Below, piece by piece: positions 9,976-20,749 of a stretch of 64,000 bases of DNA (position 1 is its first letter; each line of letters begins with the position of its first letter). The stretch is from contig NWQT01000007.1 of assembly GCA_002798295.1 (NCBI GenBank), forward strand, positions 1 through 64,000, given 5' to 3'. This stretch comes from Lysobacteraceae bacterium NML07-0707 (GTDB lineage: Bacteria > Pseudomonadota > Gammaproteobacteria > Xanthomonadales > Xanthomonadaceae). Position numbers and translations under genes: made by a program. The notes under the pieces were generated by a model. The model did no database searches. It had not been told where the DNA came from and saw nothing but the letters and a program-made list of their open reading frames with translations.

Positions 9976-11898
9976 TCACACCGCGTGTTGCACCGCCGGG
10001 ACGTGCTCGATACGCAGACGTGCGATGAAATCCTGAAGGCTCATGCTGCCCAAGTCTTCCCCCCCACGGGTACGCACCGCGACCTGGCCGTTTTCCTTTT
10101 CGCGGTCGCCCACGACCAGGAGATACGGCACGCGCTGCAAGGTGTGCTCGCGAATCTTATAGCCGATCTTTTCATTGCGCAAATCAGAAGCCACGCGGAA
10201 GCCTTGGTCTGCAAGGGTTTTGCGCACTTCCTCGACATAATCGGCCTGCGCATCGGTGATATTGAGCACCATCGCCTGCACTGGCGCCAGCCAGGTCGGG
10301 AATACCCCGGCATGATGCTCGATAAGAATGCCGATGAAGCGCTCCATCGAGCCGACAATCGCCCGGTGCAGCATCACCGGATGGCGGCGCTGGCTATGCT
10401 CATCCACATATTCTGCGCCCAGGCGTCCCGGCATCATGAAGTCCACCTGCATGGTGCCGAGCTGCCAGGTGCGGCCGATGGCATCCTTCAGGTGATACTC
10501 GATTTTCGGCCCGTAGAACGCGCCTTCGCCGGGCAGTTCCTCCCATTCCACGCCGGCGCCGCGCAGCGCCGCGCGCAGGGCTTCTTCGGCCTTGTCCCAG
10601 GTGGCGTCATCGCCCAGCCGTGATTCCGGGCGCAGCGCGATCTTGATCTGGATGTCATCAAAGCCGAAATCGGCATAGACCTTCAGCGCCTGACGGTGGA
10701 AGGCGGCCACTTCCGATTCAATCTGCGCTTCGGTGCAGAAGATATGGCCATCATCCTGGGTAAAGCCGCGCACGCGCAGGATGCCATGCAGTGCGCCGGA
10801 GGGCTCGTTGCGGTGACAGGCGCCAAACTCACCATAGCGAATCGGCAAGTCACGGTAGCTGTGCAGCCCCTGATTGAACACCTGCACATGACCGGGACAG
10901 TTCATCGGCTTGACCGCATAGGTGCGCTTTTCCGACTCGGTAAAGAACATATTGTCCTGATAGTTGTCCCAGTGGCCGGACTTCTTCCACAAGGTCACAT
11001 CCAGAATCTGCGGGCAGCGCACCTCGCCATAGCCGGTGGCGCGATACACGCCACGCATGTACTGCTCCACCACCTGCCAGATGCTCCAGCCCTTGGGATG
11101 CCAGAACACCAGCCCCGGCCCTTCTTCCTGCAAGTGGAACAGCTCCTGCGCCTTGGCAATCTTGCGATGGTCGCGCTTTTCGGCTTCCTCGATGCGCTGG
11201 ATATAGGCCTTGAGCTGCTTGGCATCGGCCCAGGCGGTGCCATAGATGCGCTGCAATTGCTCGTTCTGCGAATCACCCCGCCAGTAGGCACCGGATACCC
11301 GGGTCAGCTTGAACGCTTTCAGAAAGCGGGTATTGGGCACATGCGGGCCGCGGCACATGTCCACATATTCCTGGTGGTAGTACAGCCCCATATGGCTGAC
11401 TTCCGGCTCCATGTCGTCAATCAGGCGCAGCTTGTAGTCCTCGCCACGCGCCTTGAACACTTCAATTACCTCGGCGCGCGGGGTCATTTTCTTGATGACG
11501 TCATAGTCCTGGGCAATCAGCTCGGCCATGCGCGCCTCGATGGCTGCCATATCCTCCGGCGTGAATGGCCGCTCGCTGTAGATGTCGTAATAGAAGCCGT
11601 CCTCAATCACCGGGCCGATCACCATCTTCACTTCGGGATAAAGCTGCTTGACAGCATGGCCAACCAGATGCGCGCAGGAATGGCGGATGATTTCCACGCC
11701 TTCCGGGTCTTTGGCGGTGATGATGCGCAAGCGGGCATCGGCCTCAATCACATCACTGGCATCGACCAGGCGGCCATCGACCTCACCGGCAATAGTGGCC
11801 TTGGCAAGCCCGGCGCCGATATTGGCGGCCACCTCCATCACTGAAACAGGCTGGGCGAACTCGCGCTGCGAGCCATCGGGTAGCGTAATCTTGATCAT
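9976..11898 (-). CDS. thrS: Threonine-tRNA ligase
   Basis: 640 residues. A TGS domain (residues 1-62, [20 protein letters not shown]), an editing domain with [16 protein letters not shown], and the class II core with [10 protein letters not shown] (zinc Cys), [20 protein letters not shown] (motif 2) and [20 protein letters not shown] (motif 3) are all present, followed by the anticodon-binding domain. It charges tRNA-Thr and removes Ser-tRNA-Thr. The ATG at 11898 has a GAGGGGAGAG ribosome binding site. It is first in the thrS-infC-rpmI-rplT operon. Confidence 0.97.
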   Translation of the reverse strand: MIKITLPDGSQREFAQPVSVMEVAANIGAGLAKATIAGEVDGRLVDASDVIEADARLRIITAKDPEGVEIIRHSCAHLVGHAVKQLYPEVKMVIGPVIEDGFYYDIYSERPFTPEDMAAIEARMAELIAQDYDVIKKMTPRAEVIEVFKARGEDYKLRLIDDMEPEVSHMGLYYHQEYVDMCRGPHVPNTRFLKAFKLTRVSGAYWRGDSQNEQLQRIYGTAWADAKQLKAYIQRIEEAEKRDHRKIAKAQELFHLQEEGPGLVFWHPKGWSIWQVVEQYMRGVYRATGYGEVRCPQILDVTLWKKSGHWDNYQDNMFFTESEKRTYAVKPMNCPGHVQVFNQGLHSYRDLPIRYGEFGACHRNEPSGALHGILRVRGFTQDDGHIFCTEAQIESEVAAFHRQALKVYADFGFDDIQIKIALRPESRLGDDATWDKAEEALRAALRGAGVEWEELPGEGAFYGPKIEYHLKDAIGRTWQLGTMQVDFMMPGRLGAEYVDEHSQRRHPVMLHRAIVGSMERFIGILIEHHAGVFPTWLAPVQAMVLNITDAQADYVEEVRKTLADQGFRVASDLRNEKIGYKIREHTLQRVPYLLVVGDREKENGQVAVRTRGGEDLGSMSLQDFIARLRIEHVPAVQHAV

Positions 11899-12146
11899 GA
11901 TTCTCTCCCCTCCCCTCGACGGGAGGCTTGGCGGCAACACCGCCATTGGTCATTGGATATGCCCGCCTGCAAACGGGCAAAGCGCATCGCAGCATGGAGC
12001 TGCAGGTTCATTCAGGCGCAGATGCTAGTGCTCATGTCACACACTCGACCGGCGTTGCCGCGGGCCACCTTGCAGGTTTTCTTGATAAGGGGCTCCGGAT
12101 TTTAGAGTGCTGCAAGCGGCTTAACAAGATATTTATCACTACAGGC

Positions 12147-12175
12147 TTGACATATCCAGCTTAGGCGTTCAAGAT
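12147..12175 (+). promoter_or_regulatory. Candidate sigma-70 promoter of tRNA-Val(GAC)
   Basis: TTGACA at 12147-12152, 17 bp spacer, CAAGAT at 12170-12175, ending 11 bp before the tRNA. The -35 is perfect and the -10 weak. Confidence 0.5.
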
Positions 12176-12186
12176 GCGCAGCCTTC

Positions 12187-12261
12187 GGGCGGTTAGCTCA
12201 GCGGTAGAGCACTACCTTGACATGGTAGGGGTCACAGGTTCGAACCCTGTACCGCCCACCA
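12187..12261 (+). tRNA. tRNA-Val(GAC)
   Basis: 75 nt with encoded CCA. Acceptor GGGCGGT pairs with ACCGCCC, the anticodon loop TTGACAT is enclosed by CTACC/GGTAG, and the T-loop is GGTTCGAACCC. Followed by its own terminator. Confidence 0.95.
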
Positions 12262-12282
12262 CCTTATGTAGGTGGCAAGATC

Positions 12283-12309
12283 AAACCACAGTAGTGCTGT
12301 GGTTTTTTT
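12283..12309 (+). terminator. Terminator of tRNA-Val(GAC)
   Basis: AAACCACAG, loop TAGTG, CTGTGGTTT followed by four further T. Confidence 0.85.
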
Positions 12310-12372
12310 GTGCCTGCGCAATGGCAGGCAATATTTTTGTTGCCTCTAAAAAATTCCCTCATCCAAGCAAAA

Positions 12373-12611
12373 TCACCTTAACGACTGGGTATAGTTTTCC
12401 AACACGTTGCCCCCGCAAAGCCCAGCCGAATCACAGCTGGCAAGTGCCCAGTAGCCGAGTGAGATCGATGGAAGTTGTCGATGCATCCAGGGCGCCAGCT
12501 CATCCGCGTGATGCGCTGAGCCGGGATACCGATACACATAAGCCCATTCGTGCAACGCCGTTTGGATAAATCGCTCAGCCTTGCGCTCGTAGCGACACAG
12601 AGCCACGGCAC
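12373..12611 (-). pseudogene. IS481-family transposase C-terminal remnant, frameshifted
   Basis: On the minus strand KAERFIQTALHEWAYVYRYP and ELAPWMH match the end of IS481 transposases. The next segment, FHRSHSATGHLPAVIRLGFAG, lies in a second frame, and GGNVLENYT lies back in the first. Only about 75 codons survive, with two frame changes and no upstream core. It resembles, but is not identical to, the fragment at 3766-4273 and likewise sits just downstream of a tRNA terminator. Confidence 0.7.
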
Positions 12612-12962
12612 GCTAGATCTCGCACTGCATCAGTGTGCCCTGCTGGACAAAAGCCCACAAAAAGCGATCCATCGCATCAACCAACGGGTGTTGTAGATGA
12701 AGTAGCTTAGAGCTGCAAGAAAGCGGAGAGGAGATGATCGGGAACTGATAGCTGCCACACTCTGAATTGGAGACACGGATCAAAGCAGGACAAGGAATGA
12801 CAGGGTTTTGTAGGAGCGGCCAATTAGGCGTACTTTTCCAGCCTACTGTATATACATGGCTTGTTTTTCGGCAGCTTTTGCGCCTTTGTCAAGCTGTGCA
12901 AGCGGATGCATACAGGCGAAAATCGACGGGCGGCAGTTGCGCCGCGCTTTTCATATCGCCCC
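12612..12962. other. Intergenic region before tex
   Basis: No coding or RNA feature is supported. A half-site ttgtaggagcggc at ~12810 recalls the REP-type repeats common in gammaproteobacteria, but no partner arm is visible. The last ~100 bp should hold the tex promoter; none was convincing. Confidence 0.4.
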
Positions 12963-15308
12963 ATGCAAGACAAGCTCGCACAAAAAATCGCTGCCACCAT
13001 CGCCACTGAAATCACCGCGCAGCCGGCTCAGGTCGCCGCTGCCGTGGCCTTGCTGGATGAAGGCGCCACCGTGCCGTTCATCGCCCGCTACCGCAAGGAA
13101 GTCACCGGGGGGTTGGATGACACCCAGTTACGCACACTGGAAACACGCCTTGTCTATCTGCGTGAGATGGAAGCACGCCGTGCAGCGATTCTGGAGAGCA
13201 TTGCCGAGCAGGGCAAATTGAGCGATGAGCTGCGCGCCGAAATCGAGGCCGCCGACAGCAAGTCGCGGCTGGAAGACCTGTATCTGCCCTACAAGCCCAA
13301 GCGCCGCACCCGTGCGCAGATTGCCCGCGAGGCTGGGCTTGAGCCGCTGGCCGATGGCCTTGTGGCCGACCCGACGCAAGTACCCGAGGACTTTGCCACG
13401 CAATTTGTCGATGCCGAAAAAGGCGTGGCTGATGCCCGCGCCGCGCTGGAAGGCGCGCGTGCGATTTTGCTGGAGCGCTGGGGTGAAGATGCCACATTGC
13501 TGGGCGAGCTGCGGCAGTGGCTGCAAGCCGAGGGCATCATCCGCGCCCGCGTGGTGGAGGGCAAAGAGGCCGCCGGGGAGAAATACCGCGACTATTTCGA
13601 CCATGCCGAAAAGCTCGCCACGATCCCCTCGCACCGGCTGCTGGCGCTGTTCCGCGGTCGCCGCGAGGAGTTCCTGAACCTTGACCTTGAGCCAGGGCTG
13701 GATGTGGAACAGGGCAATGCCCATGCCCAAGCCCGTATCGCACTACACGCCGGCATCGCCCAGCAAGGCCGCGCTGCCGATGCCTGGCTTGGCAATGCCT
13801 GCCGCCTGGCCTGGCGCGCCAAGCTGCAACTGCATCTGATGCTGGAGCTGTTCAACGAGGCGCGCGAAAAAGCCGAGGCCGAAGCGATTGAAGTGTTCGG
13901 CAGCAATCTCAAAGACCTGCTGCTGGCCGCGCCTGCCGGTGCCAAAACCGTGCTTGGCATCGACCCGGGCATCCGCACCGGCTGCAAGGTGGCAGTGGTC
14001 GATGCGACCGGCAAACTGCTGGCCACCGATACGCTGTACCCGCATGAGCCCAAACGGCAGTGGACGCAATCGCTGGAGGCGCTGGGCAAACTCTGCCGCA
14101 CCCATGGCGTGGAGCTGATCGCCATCGGCAACGGCACTGCCAGCCGCGAAACCGACAAGCTGGTTGCCGATTTGATACGCCAATACCCGGATTTGCGCCT
14201 GCAAAAGATGGTGGTCAGCGAGGCCGGGGCATCGGTGTATTCGGCCTCGGAACTGGCCGCACGCGAGTTCCCCGAGCTGGATGTTTCGCTGCGCGGCGCA
14301 GTCTCGATCGCCCGCCGCCTGCAAGACCCGCTGGCCGAGCTGGTGAAAATCGAGCCCAAAGCCATTGGCGTGGGCCAGTACCAACACGATGTGGACCAGC
14401 TGCGGCTGGCACGCGCGCTGGATGCCAAGGTGGAAGACTGCGTGAACGCGGTCGGCGTATTCGTCAATACCGCCAGCAGCGCCCTGCTTGCCCGCGTGGC
14501 CGGTTTGTCACCCAGCGTGGCCGAGAACATCGTCATCCACCGTGATGCCCATGGCCCGTTCAAATCGCGCCGTGAGCTACTAAAAGTGCCGCGCCTGGGT
14601 GAAAAAACCTTTGAGCAGTGCGCCGGATTCTTGCGCATCGCCGATGGCGACGAGCCGCTGGATGCCTCCGGCGTACACCCGGAAAGCTATGCGGTGGTGG
14701 AAAAAATGCTGCGCCAAACGGGCCTCGACAGCCGCAGCCTGATTGGCGATGCCCGTGCCATCCGCGCACTGCGCGCCGAGGATTATGTCGATGCGCGCTT
14801 TGGCCTGCCCACCGTGCGCGACATCCTCAAAGAGCTGGAAAAACCCGGCCGCGACCCACGCCCGGAGTTTCGCGCCGCGCGCTTTGCCGAGGGCGTGGAA
14901 ACCATTGCCGACCTGCAACCGGGCATGGCGCTCGAAGGCGTGGTCAGCAACGTCGCCGCCTTTGGCGCTTTCGTGGATATTGGCGTGCATCAGGATGGCC
15001 TGATTCATATCTCGATGTTGGCCGACAAATTCGTCAAAGACCCGCGTGAAGTGGTCAAGGCCGGCGATATCGTCAAAGTGAAAGTGCTGGAAGTGGATGT
15101 GGCGCGCAAACGCATTGCCCTCACCCGCAGGCTGGATGAGACACCGGCCGCGCGTGAAGCGCGCAGCAGCCACGACGCCCCCAAACGCGAGGCCGGGGCA
15201 CGCAAGCCCGAGCGTCGCAACAGCGCTCCGCGTCCATCACAACGCCCGGCGCAGCCTCCGGCCAACAGCGCCCTGGCCGATGCCTTTGCCCGCGCCCGCA
15301 AGGGCTGA
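12963..15308 (+). CDS. tex: Tex-family transcription accessory / RNA-binding protein
   Basis: 781 residues from [14 protein letters not shown]. Order of domains: N-terminal helical Tex region, a YqgF/RNase H-like domain ([20 protein letters not shown], from ~residue 329), helix-hairpin-helix segments ([20 protein letters not shown]), and an S1 RNA-binding domain from ~653 ([20 protein letters not shown]). The tail after residue ~725 is basic and Pro/Ala-rich. Tex binds nucleic acid and influences transcription and stress tolerance. The ATG at 12963 was chosen because the upstream frame has no Tex similarity. Stop is 8 bp before nfi. Confidence 0.94.
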   Translation: MQDKLAQKIAATIATEITAQPAQVAAAVALLDEGATVPFIARYRKEVTGGLDDTQLRTLETRLVYLREMEARRAAILESIAEQGKLSDELRAEIEAADSKSRLEDLYLPYKPKRRTRAQIAREAGLEPLADGLVADPTQVPEDFATQFVDAEKGVADARAALEGARAILLERWGEDATLLGELRQWLQAEGIIRARVVEGKEAAGEKYRDYFDHAEKLATIPSHRLLALFRGRREEFLNLDLEPGLDVEQGNAHAQARIALHAGIAQQGRAADAWLGNACRLAWRAKLQLHLMLELFNEAREKAEAEAIEVFGSNLKDLLLAAPAGAKTVLGIDPGIRTGCKVAVVDATGKLLATDTLYPHEPKRQWTQSLEALGKLCRTHGVELIAIGNGTASRETDKLVADLIRQYPDLRLQKMVVSEAGASVYSASELAAREFPELDVSLRGAVSIARRLQDPLAELVKIEPKAIGVGQYQHDVDQLRLARALDAKVEDCVNAVGVFVNTASSALLARVAGLSPSVAENIVIHRDAHGPFKSRRELLKVPRLGEKTFEQCAGFLRIADGDEPLDASGVHPESYAVVEKMLRQTGLDSRSLIGDARAIRALRAEDYVDARFGLPTVRDILKELEKPGRDPRPEFRAARFAEGVETIADLQPGMALEGVVSNVAAFGAFVDIGVHQDGLIHISMLADKFVKDPREVVKAGDIVKVKVLEVDVARKRIALTRRLDETPAAREARSSHDAPKREAGARKPERRNSAPRPSQRPAQPPANSALADAFARARKG

Positions 15309-15316
15309 AAGCGCAC

Positions 15317-16006
15317 ATGGCCGTGACAAGCAGTAGCGCCCTGCCCGTCTGGAACGGCGATACCAATGCTGCCCGCAAATTGCAGGCAGCGCTGGCAAGG
15401 CAGGTGCTTCTGCGCGATGGCTTCAACACGCCCGTGCGCAGCATCGCCGGGTTTGATGTCGGCTTTGCCGATGGCGGCAACACCACCTGCGCCGCAGCGG
15501 TGTTGCTTGATGCCATAAGCCTTGAGCCGATTGCGCAAGTCACCACGCGGCTGCCCACGGTGATGCCCTACATCCCGGGGCTGCTGTCATTTCGGGAGCT
15601 GCCCGCATTACTGGCCGCACTGGAGGCGCTGCCGCAAACACCCGACTTGTGCCTGATTGACGGCCACGGCATTGCCCATCCGCGCCGCTTGGGCATTGCC
15701 GCGCACTTTGGCGTGGCCACCGGACTTGCCAGCATCGGCGTTGCCAAGAAAATCCTCATTGGCCAACACCGCCCGCTGCACGATATGCACGGCGCACATA
15801 CCCCGCTGCGCGTCGATGACGGCTCAGGGCTTGGCGAGCAAATTGGCTGGGCGCTGCGCAGCAAGGTGGGCTGCCTGCCACTGTATGTTTCCCCCGGCCA
15901 CCGGGTGTCGATGACATCCGCAGCCGAATGGGTGATTCACTGCCTGCGCGGCTATCGCCTACCCGAACCCACCCGGCTTGCCGATCGCCTGGCATCGCGC
16001 CGTTAA
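15317..16006 (+). CDS. nfi: Endonuclease V (deoxyinosine 3' endonuclease)
   Basis: 229 residues. It nicks DNA one base 3' of deaminated bases, chiefly deoxyinosine, to begin repair. Catalytic acidic residues expected for the family are present: Asp47 in [10 protein letters not shown], Glu94 in LLSFRELP and Asp115 in [23 protein letters not shown] near the C-terminus is also conserved. It starts 8 bp after tex and is probably co-transcribed with it. Confidence 0.92.
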   Translation: MAVTSSSALPVWNGDTNAARKLQAALARQVLLRDGFNTPVRSIAGFDVGFADGGNTTCAAAVLLDAISLEPIAQVTTRLPTVMPYIPGLLSFRELPALLAALEALPQTPDLCLIDGHGIAHPRRLGIAAHFGVATGLASIGVAKKILIGQHRPLHDMHGAHTPLRVDDGSGLGEQIGWALRSKVGCLPLYVSPGHRVSMTSAAEWVIHCLRGYRLPEPTRLADRLASRR

Positions 16007-16127
16007 ACCCCCATTCAGCCGTGACAACAATCACATATCAGGAATTTCCTATCCCGATGCCCTTTACACAGCGCTGAACACCCTTCTATAAACCCCATAC
16101 CCAAATCATCCGGCATGGGAGAACAAG

Positions 16128-16547
16128 TTGAATATTTTCAGGGCTTTGCTGACCTTGGCAGTGCTTGCCGCCACACCAGCATCGCAGGCACAACAAAGCA
16201 GCTGTCCGCAGCTTGCCGCAGAATTCTCCGCCCGCTGGGAAGAAAAACAAATGCCTGACCTGACCTTTTGCCGCGCCGTGGACGGCAGCGGTAATGAGCT
16301 ATTCAGCTTGAGTCTGGCGCGCAACTATCCTTTCAAGGGCAGCCGCAGCCGCCGCGCCGAAAGTGCCACCATCAATGGCAGCAATACCTATTGGTATCGC
16401 GCGGAAATCGCCACCCGCAGCGGCATCGAAGCGCGCGAAACCGCCATCCGGCTGACCGATGGTCGCGATGCCTATTTCAATGTGCAGGCAGAGTCTGCCG
16501 AAGCACTGGCGCCGATACTCAGCCTCATCAGCCGCCTGTCATTCTGA
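16128..16547 (+). CDS. Hypothetical exported protein, TTG start
   Basis: 139 residues. TTG at 16128 is preceded by GGGAGA at the right distance, and no in-frame ATG gives a full signal peptide. The product begins [23 protein letters not shown], a clear signal peptide with cleavage after SQA, so it is periplasmic. The mature part has two Cys (SSCPQL, LTFCRAV) that could form a disulfide, and no family was recognised. The last 9 bp overlap the end of rlmL tail-to-tail. Confidence 0.65.
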   Translation: MNIFRALLTLAVLAATPASQAQQSSCPQLAAEFSARWEEKQMPDLTFCRAVDGSGNELFSLSLARNYPFKGSRSRRAESATINGSNTYWYRAEIATRSGIEARETAIRLTDGRDAYFNVQAESAEALAPILSLISRLSF

Positions 16548-18710
16548 GCACCGCTCGCGCCGGGTTATCCGCCAGGCGCGGTGGATGCGGCTGTTGCGGG
16601 CAAAATCCGGCGGGATGGTGCTGGCGCTGATGTCCTCGATATGACAAACGCCTGCAAGCGCGGCCTCATCCAGCTTGAAGCGGCGGAAGTTATTGGAAAA
16701 ATACAAAACCCCACCCTCGGCAAGACAGGCCAGCGCCGCCCGGATCAGCCGCACATGGTCGCGCTGCACATCAAAATCATCGGCACGCTTGGAGTTTGAA
16801 AACGTCGGCGGGTCGCAAAAAATCAAATCGTACTGGCCCTGCTCGGCTTCCAGCCAGGCCAAGGCATCGGCCTGAATCAGCCGGTGCTGGCGACCGGAAA
16901 TGGCGTTTTCTTTCAGGTTGTCCAGCAGCCACTGCAAATAGGTGCCGGAAAGGTCAACGCTGGTGGTCGAAGCCGCCCCCGCCACCGCGGCCTGCACCGT
17001 AGCGACGCCGGTATAGCAGAACAGGTTGAGAAAACGCTTGCCGCGCGCCTCGCTCGCCATGCGCGCGCGCAATGGCCGGTGGTCGAGAAACAGCCCGGTA
17101 TCGAGGTAGTCAAACAGGTTGACCCGCAGCCGCGCGGCGCCTTCGCGCACCACCATGAAGCGCTCGGTATCGGCCATGCGGCCATACTTGCTGCCGCCCT
17201 TGCCGGTGGCGCGGGTTTTGGTGGCCACGCGCTCCCTGTGCACGGCAAAAACCTTGCGGGCAGCGGCCAGAATTTCACCAAACCGCTTGCGGGTGATGGA
17301 CTCGGGGATGGCCGCGGGCGCTGCGTATTCCTGCACATGCAGGTAAATCTCGCCACTGTCGGCCGCACGATAAACGTCGATGGCGGCAGCGTATTCGGGC
17401 AGGTCGGCATCATAGGCGCGGAAGCAGTCAATGCCTTCGCGGTTGAGCCAGTTTTTCAGTTTGCGCAGGTTTTTCTCCAGCCGGTTGGCCAGCATCTGCG
17501 CGCCTTCGCTCAGCGGCCGCTCGACGCTCTGTTGCAGGTGCTGGGGAAGGATTTCGTCCACTGCCAGCAGGCTGCATTCAATCGGGCCATTGAACAGCCG
17601 GTAGCGTTTGCGCGCATGCAGGCCGGTGGCGCGCGCCAAGGACTCGTCGCCGCACAGCAGGCTGGCGCGGGCTTCGGGCAGCTCGCGCTTGAGCGCATCG
17701 CCCAGCTGCCGATACAGTGCGGCATCGGCCGCAAGGCGCGCGTCATAGGGCGGGTTGCAGACCACCAGGGCGCTTTTCCGCAGCGCCGCATCAGGCGCTA
17801 ATGGCGGCTGCCAGGCCTGGATGTCCCGGGTATCCCAATGCAGGTATTCGGCCACGCCTGCGGCCTCGGCATTGCGGCGGGCGCTGGCGATGGCGCGCGG
17901 GTCGATGTCGTTGCCAAAAAACACCGGGCGCAAATTCTCCCGCCCCTGCCGCTCGCGGCTGAGCGCCTCGGTATGTAGCCGGTGCCAGCAGTCGCGGTCA
18001 AAACCTTTCCAATAACTTGGCAGGGCAAGACCGTGGCGCAACAGACCAGGCGCAACATCGGCCGCCATCAATGCGCCTTCAATCAGCAAGGTGCCGCTGC
18101 CGCACATCGGGTCGAACAAGGCAGCGCCTGCCTGATAGCGCGCCGGCCAGCCGCCTCGCGCCAGTACCGCTGCGGCGACATTCTCTTTCAGCGGCGCCTG
18201 ATGCTGCTCGCTGCGCCAGCCACGGCGGTGCATCGGCCCGCCGGAGAGGTCAACGGAAATCACTGCCCTGCCCTTGCGTATCACCAGATTCAGGCGCAAA
18301 TCCGGCTGCATGGCATCGACCGAAGGACGCTGGCCGGTGGCTTCGCGCAGGCTGTCCACCACCGCGTCTTTCAAGCGCTGGGCGGCAAAACGGGCATGGG
18401 TGATGTCTGCGCCGGAGACATGTGCATCCACGGCGAGTGTCATGTCTGCATCCAGATGCGCGCACCAGTCGATGGCACGGGCATACGCATACAGCTCGGC
18501 CTCACTCTGGCAGGCAAAATCCGCCAGCGGCCAGAGAATGCGGCTGGCAAAGCGCGACCACAGCACCGCGCGCTGCGCCAGCTCCAAACTGCCCTCGACA
18601 TTCACCCCGGCCTGGGTGGCCGTGGCCTGCACCGCGCCCAGCGCCTGCAATTCATCGGCCAGAAGATATTCCAGCCCCTTGCCGCAACTGGCAAAAAAAC
18701 GCGAAGTCAT
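16539..18710 (-). CDS. rlmL: Bifunctional 23S rRNA (guanine-N2)-methyltransferase RlmL / m7G2069 methyltransferase RlmK
   Basis: 723 residues, the size of the fused enzyme. A THUMP RNA-binding domain (residues ~45-155) is followed by the RlmL module ([16 protein letters not shown] and [11 protein letters not shown]) making m2G2445, then the RlmK module ([16 protein letters not shown] and [14 protein letters not shown]) making m7G2069. Both SAM-binding and NPPY/DPPT catalytic motifs are intact. Its ATG overlaps the upstream hydrolase stop by one base (TAATG), so the two are translationally coupled. Confidence 0.95.
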   Translation of the reverse strand: MTSRFFASCGKGLEYLLADELQALGAVQATATQAGVNVEGSLELAQRAVLWSRFASRILWPLADFACQSEAELYAYARAIDWCAHLDADMTLAVDAHVSGADITHARFAAQRLKDAVVDSLREATGQRPSVDAMQPDLRLNLVIRKGRAVISVDLSGGPMHRRGWRSEQHQAPLKENVAAAVLARGGWPARYQAGAALFDPMCGSGTLLIEGALMAADVAPGLLRHGLALPSYWKGFDRDCWHRLHTEALSRERQGRENLRPVFFGNDIDPRAIASARRNAEAAGVAEYLHWDTRDIQAWQPPLAPDAALRKSALVVCNPPYDARLAADAALYRQLGDALKRELPEARASLLCGDESLARATGLHARKRYRLFNGPIECSLLAVDEILPQHLQQSVERPLSEGAQMLANRLEKNLRKLKNWLNREGIDCFRAYDADLPEYAAAIDVYRAADSGEIYLHVQEYAAPAAIPESITRKRFGEILAAARKVFAVHRERVATKTRATGKGGSKYGRMADTERFMVVREGAARLRVNLFDYLDTGLFLDHRPLRARMASEARGKRFLNLFCYTGVATVQAAVAGAASTTSVDLSGTYLQWLLDNLKENAISGRQHRLIQADALAWLEAEQGQYDLIFCDPPTFSNSKRADDFDVQRDHVRLIRAALACLAEGGVLYFSNNFRRFKLDEAALAGVCHIEDISASTIPPDFARNSRIHRAWRITRRERCSE

Positions 18711-19240
18711 TACAAGCCCGCCAGCAATGCAGCAAAAGCAAGCTTGCTGGTTTCCACATGCTCGGTCAGGCGATGGGCATCATCCACCAACAACAGGCGG
18801 TCACGTCGCGCCTGTGCCCACATCACCACTTCATCAGCCGCAATCAGCTCATCGCGCCAGCCGTGGATGATGGAGGTCGGCACCTCCGCCGCCTGCAAGG
18901 GTTGCGCCTGCCCCATGCGAATCGGCGGCGCCATCAGAAACAGCCCGGCCACCGGCACTTGCAGCGATACCAGGCCGGAGATGTAAGCGCCAAGACTGGA
19001 GCCTGCCAACACCACCGGACCCCGTTGGGCGGCATCCAGCGCCAGGGCGTGCAGGCGCTCAATGCGCGCTGGCACATTGCCCAACGGGCTGACATCGCGC
19101 TGCGCGTCCAGGTCGGTATAGTCCGGGCGCTCGTGTGTCCAGCCCAGCGCCTCGGCCGCTTCGGCCAGTGCAGTGACCTTGGTGGCATCCGGGCCGCTTT
19201 CAAAGCCGTGGGAAAGAATGCAGTGACCGATATTCATCAT
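18710..19240 (-). CDS. Small alpha/beta-hydrolase (YqiA/RBBP9-like)
   Basis: 176 residues with the hydrolase triad visible: nucleophile Ser82 in AGSSLGAY, Asp130 in [10 protein letters not shown] and His156 in DDAHRL, plus the N-terminal [15 protein letters not shown] that marks this short esterase group. It is cytoplasmic, with no signal peptide. The start at 19240 fits the family; the longer upstream frame does not. It is coupled to rlmL (TAATG) and divergent from the ampD-like gene, only 23 bp apart. Natural substrate unknown. Confidence 0.8.
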   Translation of the reverse strand: MMNIGHCILSHGFESGPDATKVTALAEAAEALGWTHERPDYTDLDAQRDVSPLGNVPARIERLHALALDAAQRGPVVLAGSSLGAYISGLVSLQVPVAGLFLMAPPIRMGQAQPLQAAEVPTSIIHGWRDELIAADEVVMWAQARRDRLLLVDDAHRLTEHVETSKLAFAALLAGL

Positions 19241-19263
19241 GCCGACAATGCTAGCATCCGCGC

Positions 19264-19833
19264 ATGATTTCGCCCGAATTTTCCATCGTCCAGCGCCCGC
19301 TTTCCTATGTGCAAAACCTGCAGCCTCGTGCGCTTTCCGACATCCGCCTGGTGGTAGTGCATTGCACAGAGCTGCCTGACCTTGCCATGGCGCGCGAATA
19401 TGGTGAGCGCATCCTGTACCCGCAGTCGCAAACCGGCAACAGCGGGCATTTCTATATCGACCGTGATGGCCGGGTGGAACAATGGGTGCCGGAAGACCGC
19501 ATCGCCCACCATGTGCGCGGCCACAATGCCCATTCCATCGGCATCGAGCTGTGCAATATCGGCCGCTATCCCGACTGGCTGGACTCACGTCATCAAAACA
19601 TGAATGCGCCCTATGCCGATGCGCAAATCAGGGCGCTGATAGCGCTAGTGGCGCAGCTTGAGCAGCGCCTGCCCAGCCTTGTCCATATCAGCGGCCATGA
19701 AATGCTCGATACCGAGCACATCCCGGCCAGCGACAACCCGCAGATACGGGTGCGGCGCAAACGCGATCCCGGCCCGATGTTCCCCTGGGACAGACTGCTT
19801 GCCGCCTGTGACTTGCGGTTTGTCACGGAGTGA
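19264..19833 (+). CDS. N-acetylmuramoyl-L-alanine amidase, AmpD-like (amidase_2)
   Basis: 189 residues with no signal peptide, so a cytoplasmic AmpD-type enzyme is expected; these cleave anhydro-muropeptides during cell-wall recycling. Zinc-ligand motifs are seen at His33 (VVVHCTEL) and in the C-terminal RRKRDPGPMFPWDRL, with GHFYIDRDGRVEQWVPED and HNAHSIGIELCNIG between them. Loss of AmpD often derepresses AmpC in relatives, but no ampC is in this window. It shares a 23 bp divergent start region with the hydrolase gene. AmpD versus another amidase_2 paralogue is not settled. Confidence 0.82.
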   Translation: MISPEFSIVQRPLSYVQNLQPRALSDIRLVVVHCTELPDLAMAREYGERILYPQSQTGNSGHFYIDRDGRVEQWVPEDRIAHHVRGHNAHSIGIELCNIGRYPDWLDSRHQNMNAPYADAQIRALIALVAQLEQRLPSLVHISGHEMLDTEHIPASDNPQIRVRRKRDPGPMFPWDRLLAACDLRFVTE

Positions 19834-19881
19834 ATTGCCCTCCATCGCTATAATCAGCCGCCGCATCAGTATTGCTGCCCC

Positions 19882-20748
19882 ATGTCCCCCCCCGTATCTG
19901 AACTGGTCGAGCTGCTCACCCTGGAGCGCCTTGAAGACAATCTGTTCCGCGGCCAAAGCCGTGACATCGGCACCAAATATGTATTTGGCGGCCAGGTGCT
20001 GGGGCAAGCGCTGTCTGCGGCGCAGGCCACCATGCAGTCCCCGCGCGAAGCGCATTCGCTGCATGCCTATTTTTTGCGCGCCGGTGATATCGACGCGCCC
20101 ATTATTTATGAAGTCGATCGCAGCCGTGACGGCGGCAGTTTCTCGGTGCGCCGGGTCAGCGCCATCCAGCATGGCCAGGTGATTTTTTTCTGTGCGGCCT
20201 CCTTTCACCAGCACGAAGACGGCGCCACCCACCAGCTTTCCATGCCGGAAGTGCCACGCCCGGAAGATATCGCCCTTGAGCCGGCCGTACCCGCCGAAGT
20301 ACTGGATACGCTGCCCATCAAAATCCAGCGCTGGCTGGATCGCTCCGGCCCGTTCGAGTTTCGCCATGTGTATCCGCGCGACGAGCTGAACCCGCCCAAG
20401 CGCCCGCCCTACCAGCAAGTCTGGTTCCGGCTGGCCGAAAGAGTCGGCGATGCCCCGGCGCTGCACCGCGCACTGCTGGCCTATGCCAGCGATTTCCATT
20501 TGCTCGGCACCGCCAATTTTCCGCATGGCATCAGCTATTACCAACCGAATGTGCAGATGGCCTCGCTCGACCATGCGCTATGGTTCCACCGCCCGTTTCG
20601 TGCCGACCAATGGCTGCTGTATTCGATTGACAGCCCTAGCGCACAAAACTCGCGTGGCCTCGCGCGCGGGCAGATTTTCGATACCCAGGGGCGGCTGGTG
20701 GCAAGCACCGTGCAAGAAGGCATGGTGCGGGTATTGAAGGACACCTGA
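19882..20748 (+). CDS. tesB: Acyl-CoA thioesterase II
   Basis: 288 residues, double hot-dog fold. It hydrolyses medium- and long-chain acyl-CoA to free fatty acid and CoA. The N-terminal hot-dog contains YVFGGQVLGQALSAAQATM and SVRRVSAIQHG; the second contains HALWFHRPFRADQWLLYSID and the catalytic Gln/Ser region (SAQNSRGLARGQIFDTQG). The length equals that of TesB. The next gene starts 1 bp after its stop codon. Confidence 0.93.
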   Translation: MSPPVSELVELLTLERLEDNLFRGQSRDIGTKYVFGGQVLGQALSAAQATMQSPREAHSLHAYFLRAGDIDAPIIYEVDRSRDGGSFSVRRVSAIQHGQVIFFCAASFHQHEDGATHQLSMPEVPRPEDIALEPAVPAEVLDTLPIKIQRWLDRSGPFEFRHVYPRDELNPPKRPPYQQVWFRLAERVGDAPALHRALLAYASDFHLLGTANFPHGISYYQPNVQMASLDHALWFHRPFRADQWLLYSIDSPSAQNSRGLARGQIFDTQGRLVASTVQEGMVRVLKDT

Positions 20749-20749
20749 A

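Noticed and set aside
12800-12830. REP element (tgtaggagcggc)
   Set aside because: Only a half-site is present; no inverted partner or second copy was seen.
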